NCBI RefSeq assembly: GCF_000145255.1
Contig: NC_014394.1
Location: forward strand, 1,736,001-1,800,000
DNA length: 64,000 nucleotides
Reading direction: 5' to 3'
Source of the DNA: Gallionella capsiferriformans ES-2
GTDB lineage: Bacteria; Pseudomonadota; Gammaproteobacteria; Burkholderiales; Gallionellaceae
Part shown: piece after piece, positions 35,740 to 46,071 of the stretch
Numbering within the stretch: position 1 is the stretch's first letter
Layout of the letters: each line of letters opens with the position of its first letter
Position numbers and translations under genes: made by a program
The notes under the pieces: generated by a model
The model's database searches: none
Told to the model about the DNA's origin: nothing
What the model saw: the letters and a program-made list of their open reading frames with translations, nothing else

Positions 35740-37635
35740 CTAGGGTTTTTCTGTTTCAGCTGCCGCTTCCGGCAACTTTAACTTAATCTTTGCATCCTTC
35801 TTCGCATCAGCGATGTAGGCCTGAAACAGCTCATCACCTGCCATCTGACGCAACTGCTGTGCATACCGGCTACGCTTGACCTCATCGGGCTTAGCACCTT
35901 CTTTTACCGCATCAATACGAACGATCGTGTAACCATCAGCGGTTTCCGAACCCACATACTGTGGCAGTTTAGAGCCATCCGCCTGGAACAACTTACGCAC
36001 CATTGCTGCATCGAGTGCACTATGCTGACCATGAGTAACCGGCTGAGCAACCGACCAATCCAGAGCAGCTTTACCACCCTGCTGCAATTGACCGAGCAGC
36101 ATTGTACCTTGTTTTACAGACATGTCCAGTGCTATTTTCAATAATAGTTTCTGTTTGATCGAATCAGCAACGTCAGCAAGCCCGCGAACCGCCGCTGGCT
36201 TGTGCTCCAACAGGCGCGCCGCAACCAAAGTACTGCCCGCAACTTCGACAGCCGCAGTATTGCGATGATTCTTGATCACATCATCGCTAAAAATCGCCTG
36301 CATCATCTTAGCCGTCCAGATCTCGCCCGCAGCAGCCCCCTTGGACAGCCACCCGCTCTGCTCTACTTTGACCCCTGCCAGTACGGCCGCAGGTTTCAGG
36401 GTATCGCTTTGCTCATACACCGTATTGCTGAACTTATCAGCCAGCTCTGCGAACGAATCTGCCGCCTTTTGCTGACGCAGTTTGCCGGCAATTTCTGCCT
36501 GAACTTCATTGAACGGTGTGGCGCGGGACGCTTTGATCGCCGTTAATTTAATAATGTGATAACCAAAATCAGATTTCACCAGCCCGCTGATCTCACCTGC
36601 CTTCAGCGAGAATACCGCCTCGTCAAACGGCTTAACCATCATACCGCGCCCGAACATTCCTAAGTCGCCGCCGTTAACCGCCGACCCCGGATCCTGAGAA
36701 TTCTGGCGTGCTAAATCGGCGAATTTACCGGGTTCCTGCTTCACCTGCGCCAGCAGCTTTTCAGCCTTTGCTTTTACCGCATCCTGTTCAGCCTGCGGTG
36801 CAGTCGCTGCGACCACCAGCAGGATATGCGAGGCCTGACGCTGCTCGGCACTGGCAAATTCGGACTGATGTTCGTCATAATATTGACGCACCTCTTCAGC
36901 CTTGATATCCGCTTTCGCAATCAGATCAGCAATCGAAAATTTAACGTATTCGACTTTAACCTGCTCCGGCACCTGAAATTCTTTTTGATTAGCGTCAAAA
37001 TACGTCTTGATCGCTGCATCGTCCACCTTAGCCTGAGCCATAAATGACCGGCTCAAAATCGGAGCAATACTCACGATGCGCTGCTGCTCATTGATTGCAA
37101 TAATGTTATCAGCAACGGCGTTCGATACATAACCATTCTGAGTATAGGCATCGCGCATCTGCTGACCGGTTAACTCATCCTTGACGCGCGCCTCGAATAT
37201 CGCAGGCGTCATGTTTTGCGCTGCCAACGCGCTGGTGTAACGCGCCTTGTCGAATTTACCGCCGTCCTTAAAGGCATCAATCCCGCCGATCACCTGGGCG
37301 ATCTGCTCGTCCGTCACCGTGAGTCCCGCCGCCTTAGCGCGCTCAAGCAGTAAGCGCTGCGCAACCAGATTATCCAGAATCGCGCGCTTCATCTCCGCTT
37401 TTTCGAACAGAGCAGGATCGAAATTTTCCCCCAGCACCTGACGCATCTTGTCTTGCTGCTGCCGCATCGCAGTATCGAATTCTTGCTTGGTGATTTTTTC
37501 ACCGTTCACCGTAGCCGGCGCATCCGTGTCGCCTGAATGACGGTATGAATCCACACCAAAGAATGCAAATGGCAAAATAATCAATAGCAGGACGATTTGC
37601 ACAAACCTTCTTTTTTCATGAACAAAATCAAACAT
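35740..37635 (-). CDS. ppiD: peptidyl-prolyl isomerase PpiD-like periplasmic chaperone
   Basis: 631 residues, usual length. An N-terminal membrane anchor (residues ~12-30, VQIVLLLIILPFAFFG) is followed by a SurA-type chaperone region (VNGEKITKQEFDTAMRQQQ...LDNLVAQRLLLERA) and one parvulin domain (~268-365: ASHILLVV, FADLARQNSQDPGSAVNGGDLGMFGRG, VKSDFGYHIIKL). A second, degenerate parvulin-like region may follow. PpiD folds newly exported proteins near the Sec translocon. It sits in the conserved tig-clpP-clpX-lon-hupB-ppiD order. tRNA-Val and tRNA-Asp follow 18 bp downstream on the same strand. Confidence 0.95.
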   Translation of the reverse strand: MFDFVHEKRRFVQIVLLLIILPFAFFGVDSYRHSGDTDAPATVNGEKITKQEFDTAMRQQQDKMRQVLGENFDPALFEKAEMKRAILDNLVAQRLLLERAKAAGLTVTDEQIAQVIGGIDAFKDGGKFDKARYTSALAAQNMTPAIFEARVKDELTGQQMRDAYTQNGYVSNAVADNIIAINEQQRIVSIAPILSRSFMAQAKVDDAAIKTYFDANQKEFQVPEQVKVEYVKFSIADLIAKADIKAEEVRQYYDEHQSEFASAEQRQASHILLVVAATAPQAEQDAVKAKAEKLLAQVKQEPGKFADLARQNSQDPGSAVNGGDLGMFGRGMMVKPFDEAVFSLKAGEISGLVKSDFGYHIIKLTAIKASRATPFNEVQAEIAGKLRQQKAADSFAELADKFSNTVYEQSDTLKPAAVLAGVKVEQSGWLSKGAAAGEIWTAKMMQAIFSDDVIKNHRNTAAVEVAGSTLVAARLLEHKPAAVRGLADVADSIKQKLLLKIALDMSVKQGTMLLGQLQQGGKAALDWSVAQPVTHGQHSALDAAMVRKLFQADGSKLPQYVGSETADGYTIVRIDAVKEGAKPDEVKRSRYAQQLRQMAGDELFQAYIADAKKDAKIKLKLPEAAAETEKP

Positions 37636-37669
37636 AGCAACCCCAGGCGAAATTTATGAACGACAGATA

Positions 37670-37698
37670 TGAAAAAAGGCGAACTTTACGTTCGCCTT
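37670..37698 (-). terminator. rho-independent terminator after the hupB-tRNA-Val-tRNA-Asp unit
   Basis: Nine-base-pair stem AAGGCGAAC (37676-37684) / GTTCGCCTT (37690-37698), loop 5 nt, followed on the minus strand by a run of T. It lies 4 bp beyond tRNA-Asp and just upstream of ppiD. Confidence 0.85.
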
Positions 37699-37702
37699 AA
37701 TT

Positions 37703-37779
37703 TGGCGGAGTGGACGGGACTCGAACCCGCGACCCCCGGCGTGACAGGCCGGTATTCTAACCAACTGAACTACCACTCC
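37703..37779 (-). tRNA. tRNA-Asp (GTC), copy B
   Basis: 77 nt with encoded CCA, identical to copy A. Follows tRNA-Val copy B by 56 bp and precedes the terminator at 37670-37698. Confidence 0.97.
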
Positions 37780-37835
37780 AAAACTTGTACTACAGGTCAC
37801 TTACCACTCGCTACTGATTGTTACTTACTGCAAAT

Positions 37836-37911
37836 TGGTGGGTGCTGACGGGTTCGAACCGCCGACAATCGCCTTGTAAGGGCGGTGCTCTACCAGCTGA
37901 GCTAAGCACCC
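37836..37911 (-). tRNA. tRNA-Val (TAC), copy B
   Basis: 76 nt with encoded CCA, identical to copy A. Begins 12 bp after the hupB stop codon, so it is probably processed from the hupB transcript. Confidence 0.97.
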
Positions 37912-37923
37912 GACTAAAGAACG

Positions 37924-38196
37924 CTAGTTTACAGCATCTTTCAAACCTTTACCAGCACGAAATTTAGGAACTTTCGCTGCTTTGATCGTAATCGCTGCAC
38001 CCGTTTGCGGATTGCGCCCCACACGACCCGCGCGTTCACCCACGGTAAATGCGCCAAAACCCACCAAACTGACTTCCTCACCATTTTTCAGCGCAGTCTT
38101 AATCGCGTTGAGCGCACCGTCAAGTGCACGCCCGGCGGCAGCCTTTGAAATATCAGCAGATGTTGCAATTGCATCAACTAAGTCAGATTTGTTCAC
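37924..38196 (-). CDS. hupB: DNA-binding protein HU-beta
   Basis: 90 residues, full length. HU bends and compacts DNA as a dimer. [11 protein letters not shown] at the N terminus, the [11 protein letters not shown] strand, and the DNA-binding arm with the conserved GRNPQTG proline are all present. It sits between lon and ppiD as in many proteobacteria. tRNA-Val and tRNA-Asp follow on the same strand and share its terminator. Confidence 0.97.
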   Translation of the reverse strand: MNKSDLVDAIATSADISKAAAGRALDGALNAIKTALKNGEEVSLVGFGAFTVGERAGRVGRNPQTGAAITIKAAKVPKFRAGKGLKDAVN

Positions 38197-38303
38197 GTTA
38201 ATCCCCTGTTATTGTAATTAAATTTTTGACAGCAACTAAGTTGCGCTTTATATCAAACCCGCGATACACAGGTCAAGAGATTATGCGCAACAGCGGATAA
38301 AAT

Positions 38304-40709
38304 TTAATGCTTAGTCGCAGCAACCGGTTTAGTCAGTGCAGTGTCGGCAACCAATTCGACCGCCGGCACTTCATCCTCACGGGGTACCGGCTTGCGTTCC
38401 AGCGCCATGTCCAGCACCTGCTCTATCCATTTAACAGGATGAATATCGAGCTTGTTTTTCACATTATCTGAAATCTCAGCCAGATCCTTGACGTTTTCTT
38501 CAGGGATCAACACCGTCTTGATACCGCCTCGCTGCGCCGCAATCAATTTTTCCTTCAGACCGCCGATCGGCAACACCTCGCCGCGCAACGTGATCTCGCC
38601 CGTCATCGCAACGTCCGCTCGCACAGGAATACCGGTGAGCGCCGACACCATCGCGGTGCACATGCCGACGCCTGCACTCGGGCCATCCTTGGGGATCGCG
38701 CCTTCGGGCAAGTGGATATGCAAATCCGTCTTCTGATAAAAATCATCATCAATCCCCAGGCGCTTGGTACGGCTGCGCACCACACTCAAGGCGGCCTGTA
38801 TCGATTCTTGCATGACTTCACCCAACTTACCCGTCGTCGTCGTCTTGCCTTTACCCGGCAACACCACGGTTTCTATGGTCAGCAGCTCACCGCCCACTTC
38901 GGTCCAGGCAAGCCCGGTCACCTGACCTACCTGATTATGCTTTTCAGCCACACCGTAGGAATAACGGCGCACACCCAGATATTTATCCAGATTGCGCGAA
39001 TTCACCGTCACTTTGCTGTCGCGCGTTTTAAGCAGCAACGCCTTGACGACTTTGCGGCAAATTTTGGAAATTTCCCGCTCCAAACCGCGCACACCCGCCT
39101 CACGAACGTAATAACGCACGATATCGCGCAAGGCCGTTTCTGCGATGCTGATTTCATCCGGCTTCAGACCGTTATTCTTGATCGCCTTAGGCACCAGATA
39201 GCGGGTCGCAATATTGATCTTCTCGTCCTCCATGTAACTTGAGACATGAATAATCTCCATGCGGTCGAGCAAAGCATCAGGGATATTCAAGGTGTTCGCA
39301 GTAGCCACGAACATCACGTCAGACAGATCGTACTCCACCTCGACATAGTGATCGACGAAGGTGGAATTTTGTTCGGGATCGAGCACTTCAAGCAACGCCG
39401 CTGACGGATCGCCCCGCATATCCTGCCCCATTTTGTCGACCTCATCGAGCAAAAACAGCGGGTTTTTCACGGCGACCTTGCTCATATTCTGCAAGATTTT
39501 ACCCGGCATAGAGCCGATATAGGTGCGCCGGTGTCCGCGAATCTCAGACTCATCGCGTACGCCGCCCAGCGACATGCGCACAAACTTACGATTCGTGGCG
39601 CGCGCAATGGACTGACCGAGCGACGTCTTACCCACGCCTGGAGGACCGACCAGGCAAAGGATCGGCGCTTTAAGCTTATCGACACGCTGCTGCACAGCCA
39701 GATATTCCAAAATGCGCTCTTTAACTTTGTCCAGACCGTAATGATCTTCTTCGAGCACCACTTCAGCCTGTTTGAGATCAGCACTGATCTTGGTCTTCTT
39801 CTTCCAGGGCAGTCCGATCAACACATCAATATAGTTACGCACCACAGTCGCTTCCGCTGACATGGGCGACATCATGCGCAGCTTCTTCAATTCAGCTTCA
39901 GCCTTAACGCGCGCCTCTTTAGGCATGCTGGCGGCCTTAATCTTCTTGTCCAGCCCGTCAAAGTCAGCACCGTCTTCTTCTTCGCCCAATTCCTTCTGAA
40001 TCGCTTTAACTTGCTCGTTCAGATAGTACTCGCGCTGACTCTTCTCCATCTGCCGCTTGACGCGGCCGCGGATGCGTTTTTCAACCTGCAGGATATCAAT
40101 TTCACCTTCGAGTAATCCCAGCAAATGCTCCAGACGCCGTCTGACAGCCTCAATTTCCAGCACTTCCTGCTTCTGTTCAAGCTTGAGCGGCAAATGGGCC
40201 GCGACGATATCGGCCAACCGGCCTGCATCATCTATACCAGCCAGAGAGGACAAAATTTCAGGCGGAATTTTTTTATTCAGTTTAACGAACTGCTCAAACT
40301 GTGCGATCAGTGCGCGACGCATCGCCTCAGTCTCGCTGCCGTCACCTTCGATGGAGTGCAAAATATCGACTTCCGCCACAAAATGACTATCGATATCCTG
40401 AACGCTCAACACATTAACGCGCTGAGTTCCTTCCACCAGTACTTTGACGGTACCATCCGGCAGCTTGAGCATTTGCAGCACATTCGCCAGGCTTCCTATC
40501 GAAAACAGATCGTCAGTACCCGGATCATCCTTAGAAGCCGCTTTCTGTGCGACCAGCACGATAGGACGTCCGGCTTCCATGGCGAGTTCCAGCGCTTTGA
40601 TCGACTTGGCACGGCCGACAAACAGCGGAATCACCATATGCGGAAACACCACTACGTCTCGTAGCGGCAATAGCGGGTAAAGTTCAATCGGGGTATCTTG
40701 TGCAGACAT
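38304..40709 (-). CDS. lon: ATP-dependent protease Lon
   Basis: 801 residues. N-terminal substrate-binding domain ([20 protein letters not shown]), a coiled coil with [20 protein letters not shown]+ module with Walker [10 protein letters not shown] and Walker [12 protein letters not shown], and the protease domain with the Ser of DGPSAGVG and the catalytic Lys of [10 protein letters not shown]. It degrades misfolded and regulatory proteins in the cytosol. An apparent sigma-32-type promoter lies about 30 bp upstream of the start (see 40740-40767). The clpX terminator separates it from clpX. Confidence 0.98.
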   Translation of the reverse strand: MSAQDTPIELYPLLPLRDVVVFPHMVIPLFVGRAKSIKALELAMEAGRPIVLVAQKAASKDDPGTDDLFSIGSLANVLQMLKLPDGTVKVLVEGTQRVNVLSVQDIDSHFVAEVDILHSIEGDGSETEAMRRALIAQFEQFVKLNKKIPPEILSSLAGIDDAGRLADIVAAHLPLKLEQKQEVLEIEAVRRRLEHLLGLLEGEIDILQVEKRIRGRVKRQMEKSQREYYLNEQVKAIQKELGEEEDGADFDGLDKKIKAASMPKEARVKAEAELKKLRMMSPMSAEATVVRNYIDVLIGLPWKKKTKISADLKQAEVVLEEDHYGLDKVKERILEYLAVQQRVDKLKAPILCLVGPPGVGKTSLGQSIARATNRKFVRMSLGGVRDESEIRGHRRTYIGSMPGKILQNMSKVAVKNPLFLLDEVDKMGQDMRGDPSAALLEVLDPEQNSTFVDHYVEVEYDLSDVMFVATANTLNIPDALLDRMEIIHVSSYMEDEKINIATRYLVPKAIKNNGLKPDEISIAETALRDIVRYYVREAGVRGLEREISKICRKVVKALLLKTRDSKVTVNSRNLDKYLGVRRYSYGVAEKHNQVGQVTGLAWTEVGGELLTIETVVLPGKGKTTTTGKLGEVMQESIQAALSVVRSRTKRLGIDDDFYQKTDLHIHLPEGAIPKDGPSAGVGMCTAMVSALTGIPVRADVAMTGEITLRGEVLPIGGLKEKLIAAQRGGIKTVLIPEENVKDLAEISDNVKNKLDIHPVKWIEQVLDMALERKPVPREDEVPAVELVADTALTKPVAATKH

Positions 40710-40739
40710 GGCAATTACCTATTCGTTGTCAGGATTGCT

Positions 40740-40767
40740 AAATGGGGATAGCTTACGCGAATACAAT
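40740..40767 (-). promoter_or_regulatory. heat-shock (sigma-32-type) promoter of lon
   Basis: On the minus strand the -10 element CCCCATTTA (complement of 40739-40747) is a perfect match to the RpoH consensus. ATTGTA (complement of 40762-40767) lies 14 nt upstream as a 4/6 match to CTTGAA. The ATG of lon is 30 bp further on. Confidence 0.65.
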
Positions 40768-40787
40768 CCCTATGGGGACAAGAAAAA

Positions 40788-40819
40788 CTCAAAAAACCGG
40801 GAAAAACCGGTTTTTTGAG
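40788..40819 (-). terminator. terminator after clpX
   Basis: Thirteen-base-pair stem CTCAAAAAACCGG / CCGGTTTTTTGAG with a 6-nt loop, just beyond the clpX stop. The stem itself supplies the T-run, so it could work in both directions. Confidence 0.8.
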
Positions 40820-40843
40820 TCGACGTGCATGACCAAAAAGCGT

Positions 40844-42094
40844 TTATGCCGCGATCGGCGTATCGGCGTAAACAATAATAGGTTTAATTTCACCCTCGAC
40901 ACCCGAATCATCCAGCACAACTTTGCTGACATTATCCATTGAGGGAAGATCAAACATCACATCCAATAACGCCTGCTCCAGAATCGAGCGCAAACCGCGC
41001 GCTCCGGTCTTGCGTGCCAATGCCTTTTTGGCGATTGCCAGCAACGCATCTTCACGGAACTCAAGCTCAACGCCTTCCATCTCAAACAGTTTCTTATACT
41101 GTTTGGTCAGTGCGTTCTTAGGCTCAGTGAGAATCTGCTTCATCGCAGCCTCATCCAGTTCTTCAAGCGTGGCAATCACCGGCAAACGACCGACAAACTC
41201 AGGAATCAGACCGAATTTGACCAGATCTTCCGGCTCCACATCCCTTAAAGTTTCGCCGGTCTTGCGCTCATCCACCGAACGGATCGTGGCCCCAAAACCG
41301 ATACTGGCTTTAGAGGAACGATTGCGAATGACCTTCTCCAGCCCGTCAAACGCGCCGCCGCAAATGAACAAAATGTTCGTCGTATCGACTTGCAAGAACT
41401 CAGTGTTAGGATGCTTACGCCCGCCTTGCGGTGGAATCGAGGCTTTAGTGCCCTCAATCAGCTTCAATAACGCCTGCTGCACACCTTCCCCTGAGACGTC
41501 ACGCGTGATCGACGGATTGTCCGATTTTCTGGAAATCTTATCGATTTCATCCACATAGATAATGCCGCGCTGTGCCTTTTCGACGTTGTAGTCACACGCC
41601 TGCAACAGCTTCTGAATGATGTTCTCGACGTCCTCGCCAACGTAACCGGCTTCGGTTAATGTCGTCGCATCCGCCATCACGAACGGCACATCCAGCATGC
41701 GTGCAAGCGTTTGAGCCAGCAGCGTCTTACCTGAACCGGTCGGCCCGACCAGCAAAATATTGCTCTTGGCCAGTTCCACCCCGTCGTCGGTATTGCACTT
41801 GAGGCGCTTGTAATGGTTATATACCGCAACCGACAAAATACGCTTGGCGCGCTCCTGTCCGATTACGTATTCATCCAGTGTTGCGCAAATATCCTTGGGC
41901 ACCGGCAGTTCGGTCTTATCACCTTTAGCCGCTTCGCCCTGAATCTCTTCGCGCATGATGTCATTACACAAGGTGATGCACTCATCGCATACGAACACGG
42001 AAGGTCCTGCGATCAGCTTTTTCACTTCATGCTGACTCTTGCCGCAAAAAGAACAATACAACAACTTTTCGCCTGTCTTTTTATCGATAGCCAT
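40844..42094 (-). CDS. clpX: ATP-dependent Clp protease ATPase subunit ClpX
   Basis: 416 residues from the ATG at 42094 ([10 protein letters not shown]); a TTG three codons earlier is unlikely. The zinc-binding domain has CSFCGK and [11 protein letters not shown]+ motifs: Walker A GPTGSGKT, Walker [11 protein letters not shown], the pore loop GYVGEDVE, sensor GGAFDGL and the ClpP-docking IGFGA loop. ClpX unfolds substrates, including SsrA-tagged proteins made through SmpB/tmRNA, and feeds them to ClpP. It follows clpP by 21 bp in the usual tig-clpP-clpX order. Confidence 0.98.
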   Translation of the reverse strand: MAIDKKTGEKLLYCSFCGKSQHEVKKLIAGPSVFVCDECITLCNDIMREEIQGEAAKGDKTELPVPKDICATLDEYVIGQERAKRILSVAVYNHYKRLKCNTDDGVELAKSNILLVGPTGSGKTLLAQTLARMLDVPFVMADATTLTEAGYVGEDVENIIQKLLQACDYNVEKAQRGIIYVDEIDKISRKSDNPSITRDVSGEGVQQALLKLIEGTKASIPPQGGRKHPNTEFLQVDTTNILFICGGAFDGLEKVIRNRSSKASIGFGATIRSVDERKTGETLRDVEPEDLVKFGLIPEFVGRLPVIATLEELDEAAMKQILTEPKNALTKQYKKLFEMEGVELEFREDALLAIAKKALARKTGARGLRSILEQALLDVMFDLPSMDNVSKVVLDDSGVEGEIKPIIVYADTPIAA

Positions 42095-42115
42095 CTTTAG
42101 CAACCTTTGTTATCG

Positions 42116-42724
42116 TTAAACACGCTTTTCCAGCACCTGATCAACCAGACCGTAAGCGACTGCATCAGCCGCACTGAGGAAGTTGTCGCGATCGGTGTCG
42201 CGCTCAATCGCCTCAACCGTCTGACCGGTGTGATCCGCCAGCATTTGATTCAGCTTTTGTTTCAAATACAGTATTTCGCGGGCATGAATTTCGATATCGG
42301 ACGCCTGACCGCGGAAGCCGCCCAAGGGCTGATGTATCATCACCCGCGAGTTCGGCAAAGCGAAACGCTTGCCCTTTTCGCCGGCCGTCAACAAGAAGGC
42401 GCCCATGCTGGCCGCCTGACCGATGCACAGGGTGCTCACGGCAGGTTTGATGAATTGCATCGTGTCGTAGATCGCCATACCGGCCGTCACCGACCCGCCG
42501 GGTGAATTGATATAGAAATGAATATCCTTGTCAGGATTTTCAGATTCCAGAAACAACATCTGCGCGACGATCAGATTCGCACTGTGATCGTTCACCTCCC
42601 CTACCAGGAACACAACGCGTTCCTTGAGCAGGCGAGAGTAAATATCATAGGCCCGTTCACCGCGCCCGCTGGTTTCAACAACCATCGGAATCATGCCGAT
42701 ATTTTGCGGCTCCAGGTTAAACAT
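42116..42724 (-). CDS. clpP: ATP-dependent Clp protease proteolytic subunit ClpP
   Basis: 202 residues. Serine protease that forms the double heptameric ring used by ClpX. The catalytic Ser is in [11 protein letters not shown], the His in [11 protein letters not shown], and the Asp in ERDTDRDNF; the oxyanion region [11 protein letters not shown] is intact. A short N-terminal propeptide ([10 protein letters not shown]) precedes MIPMVVE. Its start is 1 bp downstream of the tig stop, so the two are cotranscribed. Confidence 0.98.
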   Translation of the reverse strand: MFNLEPQNIGMIPMVVETSGRGERAYDIYSRLLKERVVFLVGEVNDHSANLIVAQMLFLESENPDKDIHFYINSPGGSVTAGMAIYDTMQFIKPAVSTLCIGQAASMGAFLLTAGEKGKRFALPNSRVMIHQPLGGFRGQASDIEIHAREILYLKQKLNQMLADHTGQTVEAIERDTDRDNFLSAADAVAYGLVDQVLEKRV

Positions 42725-42725
42725 C

Positions 42726-44024
42726 TTAGTTCCCCATCAATTCAGCGAACGCGATCGCTTTGTCAGCAACCTTGGCGCGGGACAAGACCCACTCAACCAC
42801 GTTTTCTTCCAGAACCAGATTTTCAATTTCCTGGAAACGGGCTGGATCTGCATAGTACCAGCGTACAACTTCTTCAGGATGCTCGAAGCTCTGCGCATAA
42901 TCTTCAACCAGTGTACGAACCTTTTCAGGCTGCGCCTTCAGATCGAATTTCTCAACCAGATCCGCCAGTATCAAGCCCAGCTTGACGCGCTTTTCAGCAC
43001 GCTCCTTGAACAATTCTGCCGGCAATTGCATGCCCTTCATGGCCATACCGCGCTTTTCCATGTCCTGCACGGTTTGTTCCATCAAACGCTGCGACTCCCA
43101 TTGCACGAGTGCAATCGGCAACTCAAACTGAGCGACCTTAACCAGCACGTCCATCGCCGCATCCTTGTTGCGTCCCTTGAGACGGCGCGTGACTTCGCGA
43201 TCCAGATTGCTGCGAATTTCGTCAGCCAGCTTTGCAACATCGCCATCTACGATGCCGACCGACATCGCGAATTCGGCATTCACTTCCGGCAATACACGAC
43301 CTTCAACGCTATTTAGCGTGATGGCGAAAGTAACCTGTTTACCTGCGACATCCTTGCCGTGGTAATTTTCCGGGAAAGTCATATCAAAAGACTTTGTCTC
43401 GCCGACTTTCATACCGGCGATCGCAGCTTCAAATTCAGGCAGCATGCGTCCTGAACCCAACTCGACCGGATATTCCTTCGCTTCACCACCCTGAAACACA
43501 ACGCCATCCAAGGTACCGACGAAATCGATGACCACCTTGTCATCACTGGCTGCGGCACGATCAACGGACTCGAAAGTCGCGCGCTGTTTACGCAGCGTTG
43601 CGATGGTGTTATCCACATCAGCCTGGCTCAGTTCGTACGTTGCGCGTTCAACCGATTCAGCCGCCACATCGCCCAGCACAACTTCGGGATAAACTTCAAA
43701 CGTTGCGCTGTATTCGATTTCTTCAGCATTCCAGTCGCTGGTTTTGACGGTGAATTCAGGATCGCCTGCGACGCGCAGTGCTTCGGCAGCAACCGCAGTT
43801 GCAAACGACTGTTGCAAAGCATGTCCCAGCGCTTCCTGACGTGCTTCCATACCATAATGCTGCTCGAGCACTTTTGCTGGAATCTTGCCTGGACGGAAGC
43901 CGGCGATCTTAGCCGTACGACCGATGTGCTTCAAGCGATTGGCTACCTGAGTGCGCAATGCTTGCTGGGGGATAGTTGCGTTCAGGCGACGTTCTAACGC
44001 GCTCACGGTTTCTACGCTTGGCAT
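42726..44024 (-). CDS. tig: trigger factor
   Basis: 432 residues. Ribosome-bound chaperone that meets nascent chains at the exit tunnel. The ribosome-docking signature is GFRPGKIP near residues 42-49, followed by the FKBP-type isomerase domain (~150-245: [36 protein letters not shown]) and the helical C-terminal chaperone domain. AAGGA lies 7 nt before the ATG. It heads the tig-clpP-clpX operon. Confidence 0.97.
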   Translation of the reverse strand: MPSVETVSALERRLNATIPQQALRTQVANRLKHIGRTAKIAGFRPGKIPAKVLEQHYGMEARQEALGHALQQSFATAVAAEALRVAGDPEFTVKTSDWNAEEIEYSATFEVYPEVVLGDVAAESVERATYELSQADVDNTIATLRKQRATFESVDRAAASDDKVVIDFVGTLDGVVFQGGEAKEYPVELGSGRMLPEFEAAIAGMKVGETKSFDMTFPENYHGKDVAGKQVTFAITLNSVEGRVLPEVNAEFAMSVGIVDGDVAKLADEIRSNLDREVTRRLKGRNKDAAMDVLVKVAQFELPIALVQWESQRLMEQTVQDMEKRGMAMKGMQLPAELFKERAEKRVKLGLILADLVEKFDLKAQPEKVRTLVEDYAQSFEHPEEVVRWYYADPARFQEIENLVLEENVVEWVLSRAKVADKAIAFAELMGN

Positions 44025-44046
44025 ACTGTGTTCCTTAGAAATAATT

Positions 44047-44073
44047 TAAATGGGATGCTGGGCAATGTGAAAG
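44047..44073 (-). promoter_or_regulatory. possible sigma-32-type promoter of tig-clpP-clpX
   Basis: On the minus strand TCCCATTTA (complement of 44047-44055) matches 8 of 9 bases of the RpoH -10 consensus, with CTTTCA (44068-44073) 12 nt upstream as a weak -35. About 22 bp before the tig start. Confidence 0.35.
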
Positions 44074-44251
44074 CCAATTTACAAGCAATTGAATCAATTT
44101 GAAATTAACAACAACACAATTTAATGTTGCGGATATCACACCTGTCCATTGCTCGCATCCGGCAGATTGTAACAGAATACCAGCGCACCGACACAGCACG
44201 CGCCCTCTCGACACACGAGATTATTATTCTACATACCGGGCTGAGCAATGC

Positions 44252-44257
44252 TATAAT
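44252..44257 (+). promoter_or_regulatory. -10 element of tRNA-Leu
   Basis: Perfect TATAAT ten bases before the tRNA-Leu 5' end; no good -35 hexamer at the expected distance. Confidence 0.55.
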
Positions 44258-44267
44258 GCGCAGCTAT

Positions 44268-44352
44268 GCGAAAGTGGCGGAATTGGTAGACGCACTGGAT
44301 TTAGGTTCCAGCGCCTCGCGGCGTGAGAGTTCGAGTCTCTCCTTTCGCACCA
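44268..44352 (+). tRNA. tRNA-Leu (TAG)
   Basis: 85 nt with encoded CCA and the long variable arm of a class II tRNA (GCGCCTCGCGGCGT region). Anticodon stem CTGGA/TCCAG encloses TTTAGGT, anticodon TAG. Confidence 0.97.
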
Positions 44353-44388
44353 AATAGATATTTCATCTGGTTTAAAACCAATCCGATT

Positions 44389-46071
44389 TTATTTATCCTG
44401 CACGGGCATCATCTCGGGTTCATACAAACGGACCTGATTACGTCCGCTCTGTTTGGCGTAGTACATCGCAATATCTGCATGCTCGAGTAATTCATGCTCA
44501 CTCGCACCGTGCTCAGGATAAACAGCAACGCCAAGGCTGCTGGAAATTTGCAAACGTGCACCGCTAATCTGAAAAACCTGCTCGAGTGCGATGCGTATTT
44601 TCTCAGCCACGGTCAATGCATCACGCTGATCCTCACTGCTGGTCAACAACACGACAAATTCGTCACCGCCCATTCGTGCCACCGTATCGGCTTCACGCAC
44701 ACAAGACCTGATTCGAGCGGCAACTTCCTGCAGCAGCAAATCTCCCACCGCATGCCCCAAGGTATCGTTAACAGGTTTAAACTGATCCAGATCAAGATAC
44801 ATCAGCGCCAAGTGCATTTTGTCGCGTTTTGCCAAAGACAACGCCTGACGCAGACGGTCGATTAACAACACGCGATTGGGCAAGTCAGTCAGTGCATCGT
44901 GTTGCGCCTGATGACGGATATTTTCCTCATCCGCCTTACGCAGCGTAATATCAGAGAAGGCGGCAACGTAATGCGTCAGTTTTCCATGCGGATCGCGCAC
45001 CTGCTTGATAGTCGACCACTCGACGTAAAGTTCGCCATTTTTCCGGCGATTCCATAGCTCACCGCACCAGCTCCCAGTACAGGTTAATTGCGCCCACAGC
45101 TGCCGGTAAAAATCCGCATCGTGCTTACCGCTCGACAACAGATGAGGATTTTTTCCGATCACCTCTTCAGCCTGATACCCCGTCACCCGGGTGAACGCGG
45201 GATTGACCATGACGATACGATTATCTGCATCGCACACCAGTATGGCCTCATCTACGGTATTAAATACCGTACTGGACAGGTTGAGCATTTCTTCCGCTTG
45301 TTTGAGCATATCGATATCAGTATGCGTCCCGATCATGCGCAACGGCTCGCCTGCCGCATCAAAACTCACCACCCGCCCCCGATCGAGTATCCACTTCCAC
45401 CTGCCATCTTTACACAGCAAGCGATGCTCGTTGAAATAGGCTGGCAACGCACCGGCAAAATAGGCCGCTACATCCGCCTGCACTTTTGGCAAATCTTCCG
45501 GATGAATACGGCGCATCCATTCATCCAGATGATCCGCTATCTCGTCGTCGGCATATCCCAGCATCTCTTTAAGTCGCACAGAAAATTTGACCTCATTGGT
45601 CTGAACGTTCCAGTCCCAGACACCGTCACCGGCCCCTTCCAGCGCGAAACGCCAGCGTTCCTCAGCTTCTATCAGACGCTGTTCAAGTTTTGCGCGACTC
45701 ATTGCATAGCGTATCGAACGGATCAGATCGTCGGCACAAAATTCTCCTTTAACCAGATAGTCCTGCGCGCCTGATTCCAGCGTCTGCAAGGCAAATTCCG
45801 GATCGTTGTGCCCGGTCAGCACGATCAAGGGCAAGGCACCTGCCGCGCGCCGTCCATCCTGCACCGTCTGAAGACCACTCGAATCAGGCAGGGTCAAATC
45901 AAGCAACACCACATCGGGTACATTTTTCTGCAAATACAGCTGTGCCTCGGCCATACTGGTCACCCAGTCTATCGTGAACGTTGGCGCACTCTTCATAGAC
46001 TGACGCAACAAGCTCGCATCGCTCTCTTCATCCTCCACCAGCAAAATCCGGCACGGTGCATTGTTCATCAT
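44389..46071 (-). CDS. response regulator REC-PAS-PAS-GGDEF (diguanylate cyclase)
   Basis: 560 residues. An N-terminal receiver (RILLVEDEESDASLL, phospho-acceptor Asp in VVLLDLTLPDSSG, KGEFCADDL). PAS 1 (~130-260) is of the WRFALEGAGDGVWDWN type with a PAC tail, and PAS 2 (~265-385) has DNRIVMVNPAFTRVTGYQAEEVIGKNP. The GGDEF domain has an intact MGGDEF and an RxxD product-inhibition site (READ) five residues before it. It therefore should make c-di-GMP on phosphorylation. Its start overlaps the preceding kinase gene by 4 bp, which makes that kinase its likely partner. Last gene of the corrinoid signalling run. Confidence 0.95.
   Translation of the reverse strand: MMNNAPCRILLVEDEESDASLLRQSMKSAPTFTIDWVTSMAEAQLYLQKNVPDVVLLDLTLPDSSGLQTVQDGRRAAGALPLIVLTGHNDPEFALQTLESGAQDYLVKGEFCADDLIRSIRYAMSRAKLEQRLIEAEERWRFALEGAGDGVWDWNVQTNEVKFSVRLKEMLGYADDEIADHLDEWMRRIHPEDLPKVQADVAAYFAGALPAYFNEHRLLCKDGRWKWILDRGRVVSFDAAGEPLRMIGTHTDIDMLKQAEEMLNLSSTVFNTVDEAILVCDADNRIVMVNPAFTRVTGYQAEEVIGKNPHLLSSGKHDADFYRQLWAQLTCTGSWCGELWNRRKNGELYVEWSTIKQVRDPHGKLTHYVAAFSDITLRKADEENIRHQAQHDALTDLPNRVLLIDRLRQALSLAKRDKMHLALMYLDLDQFKPVNDTLGHAVGDLLLQEVAARIRSCVREADTVARMGGDEFVVLLTSSEDQRDALTVAEKIRIALEQVFQISGARLQISSSLGVAVYPEHGASEHELLEHADIAMYYAKQSGRNQVRLYEPEMMPVQDK

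Noticed and set aside
35525..37911. Repeated tRNA blocks as a possible CRISPR or integrated element boundary
   Set aside because: The repeats are exactly the tRNA genes; no spacer pattern, integrase or attachment-site duplication is seen.
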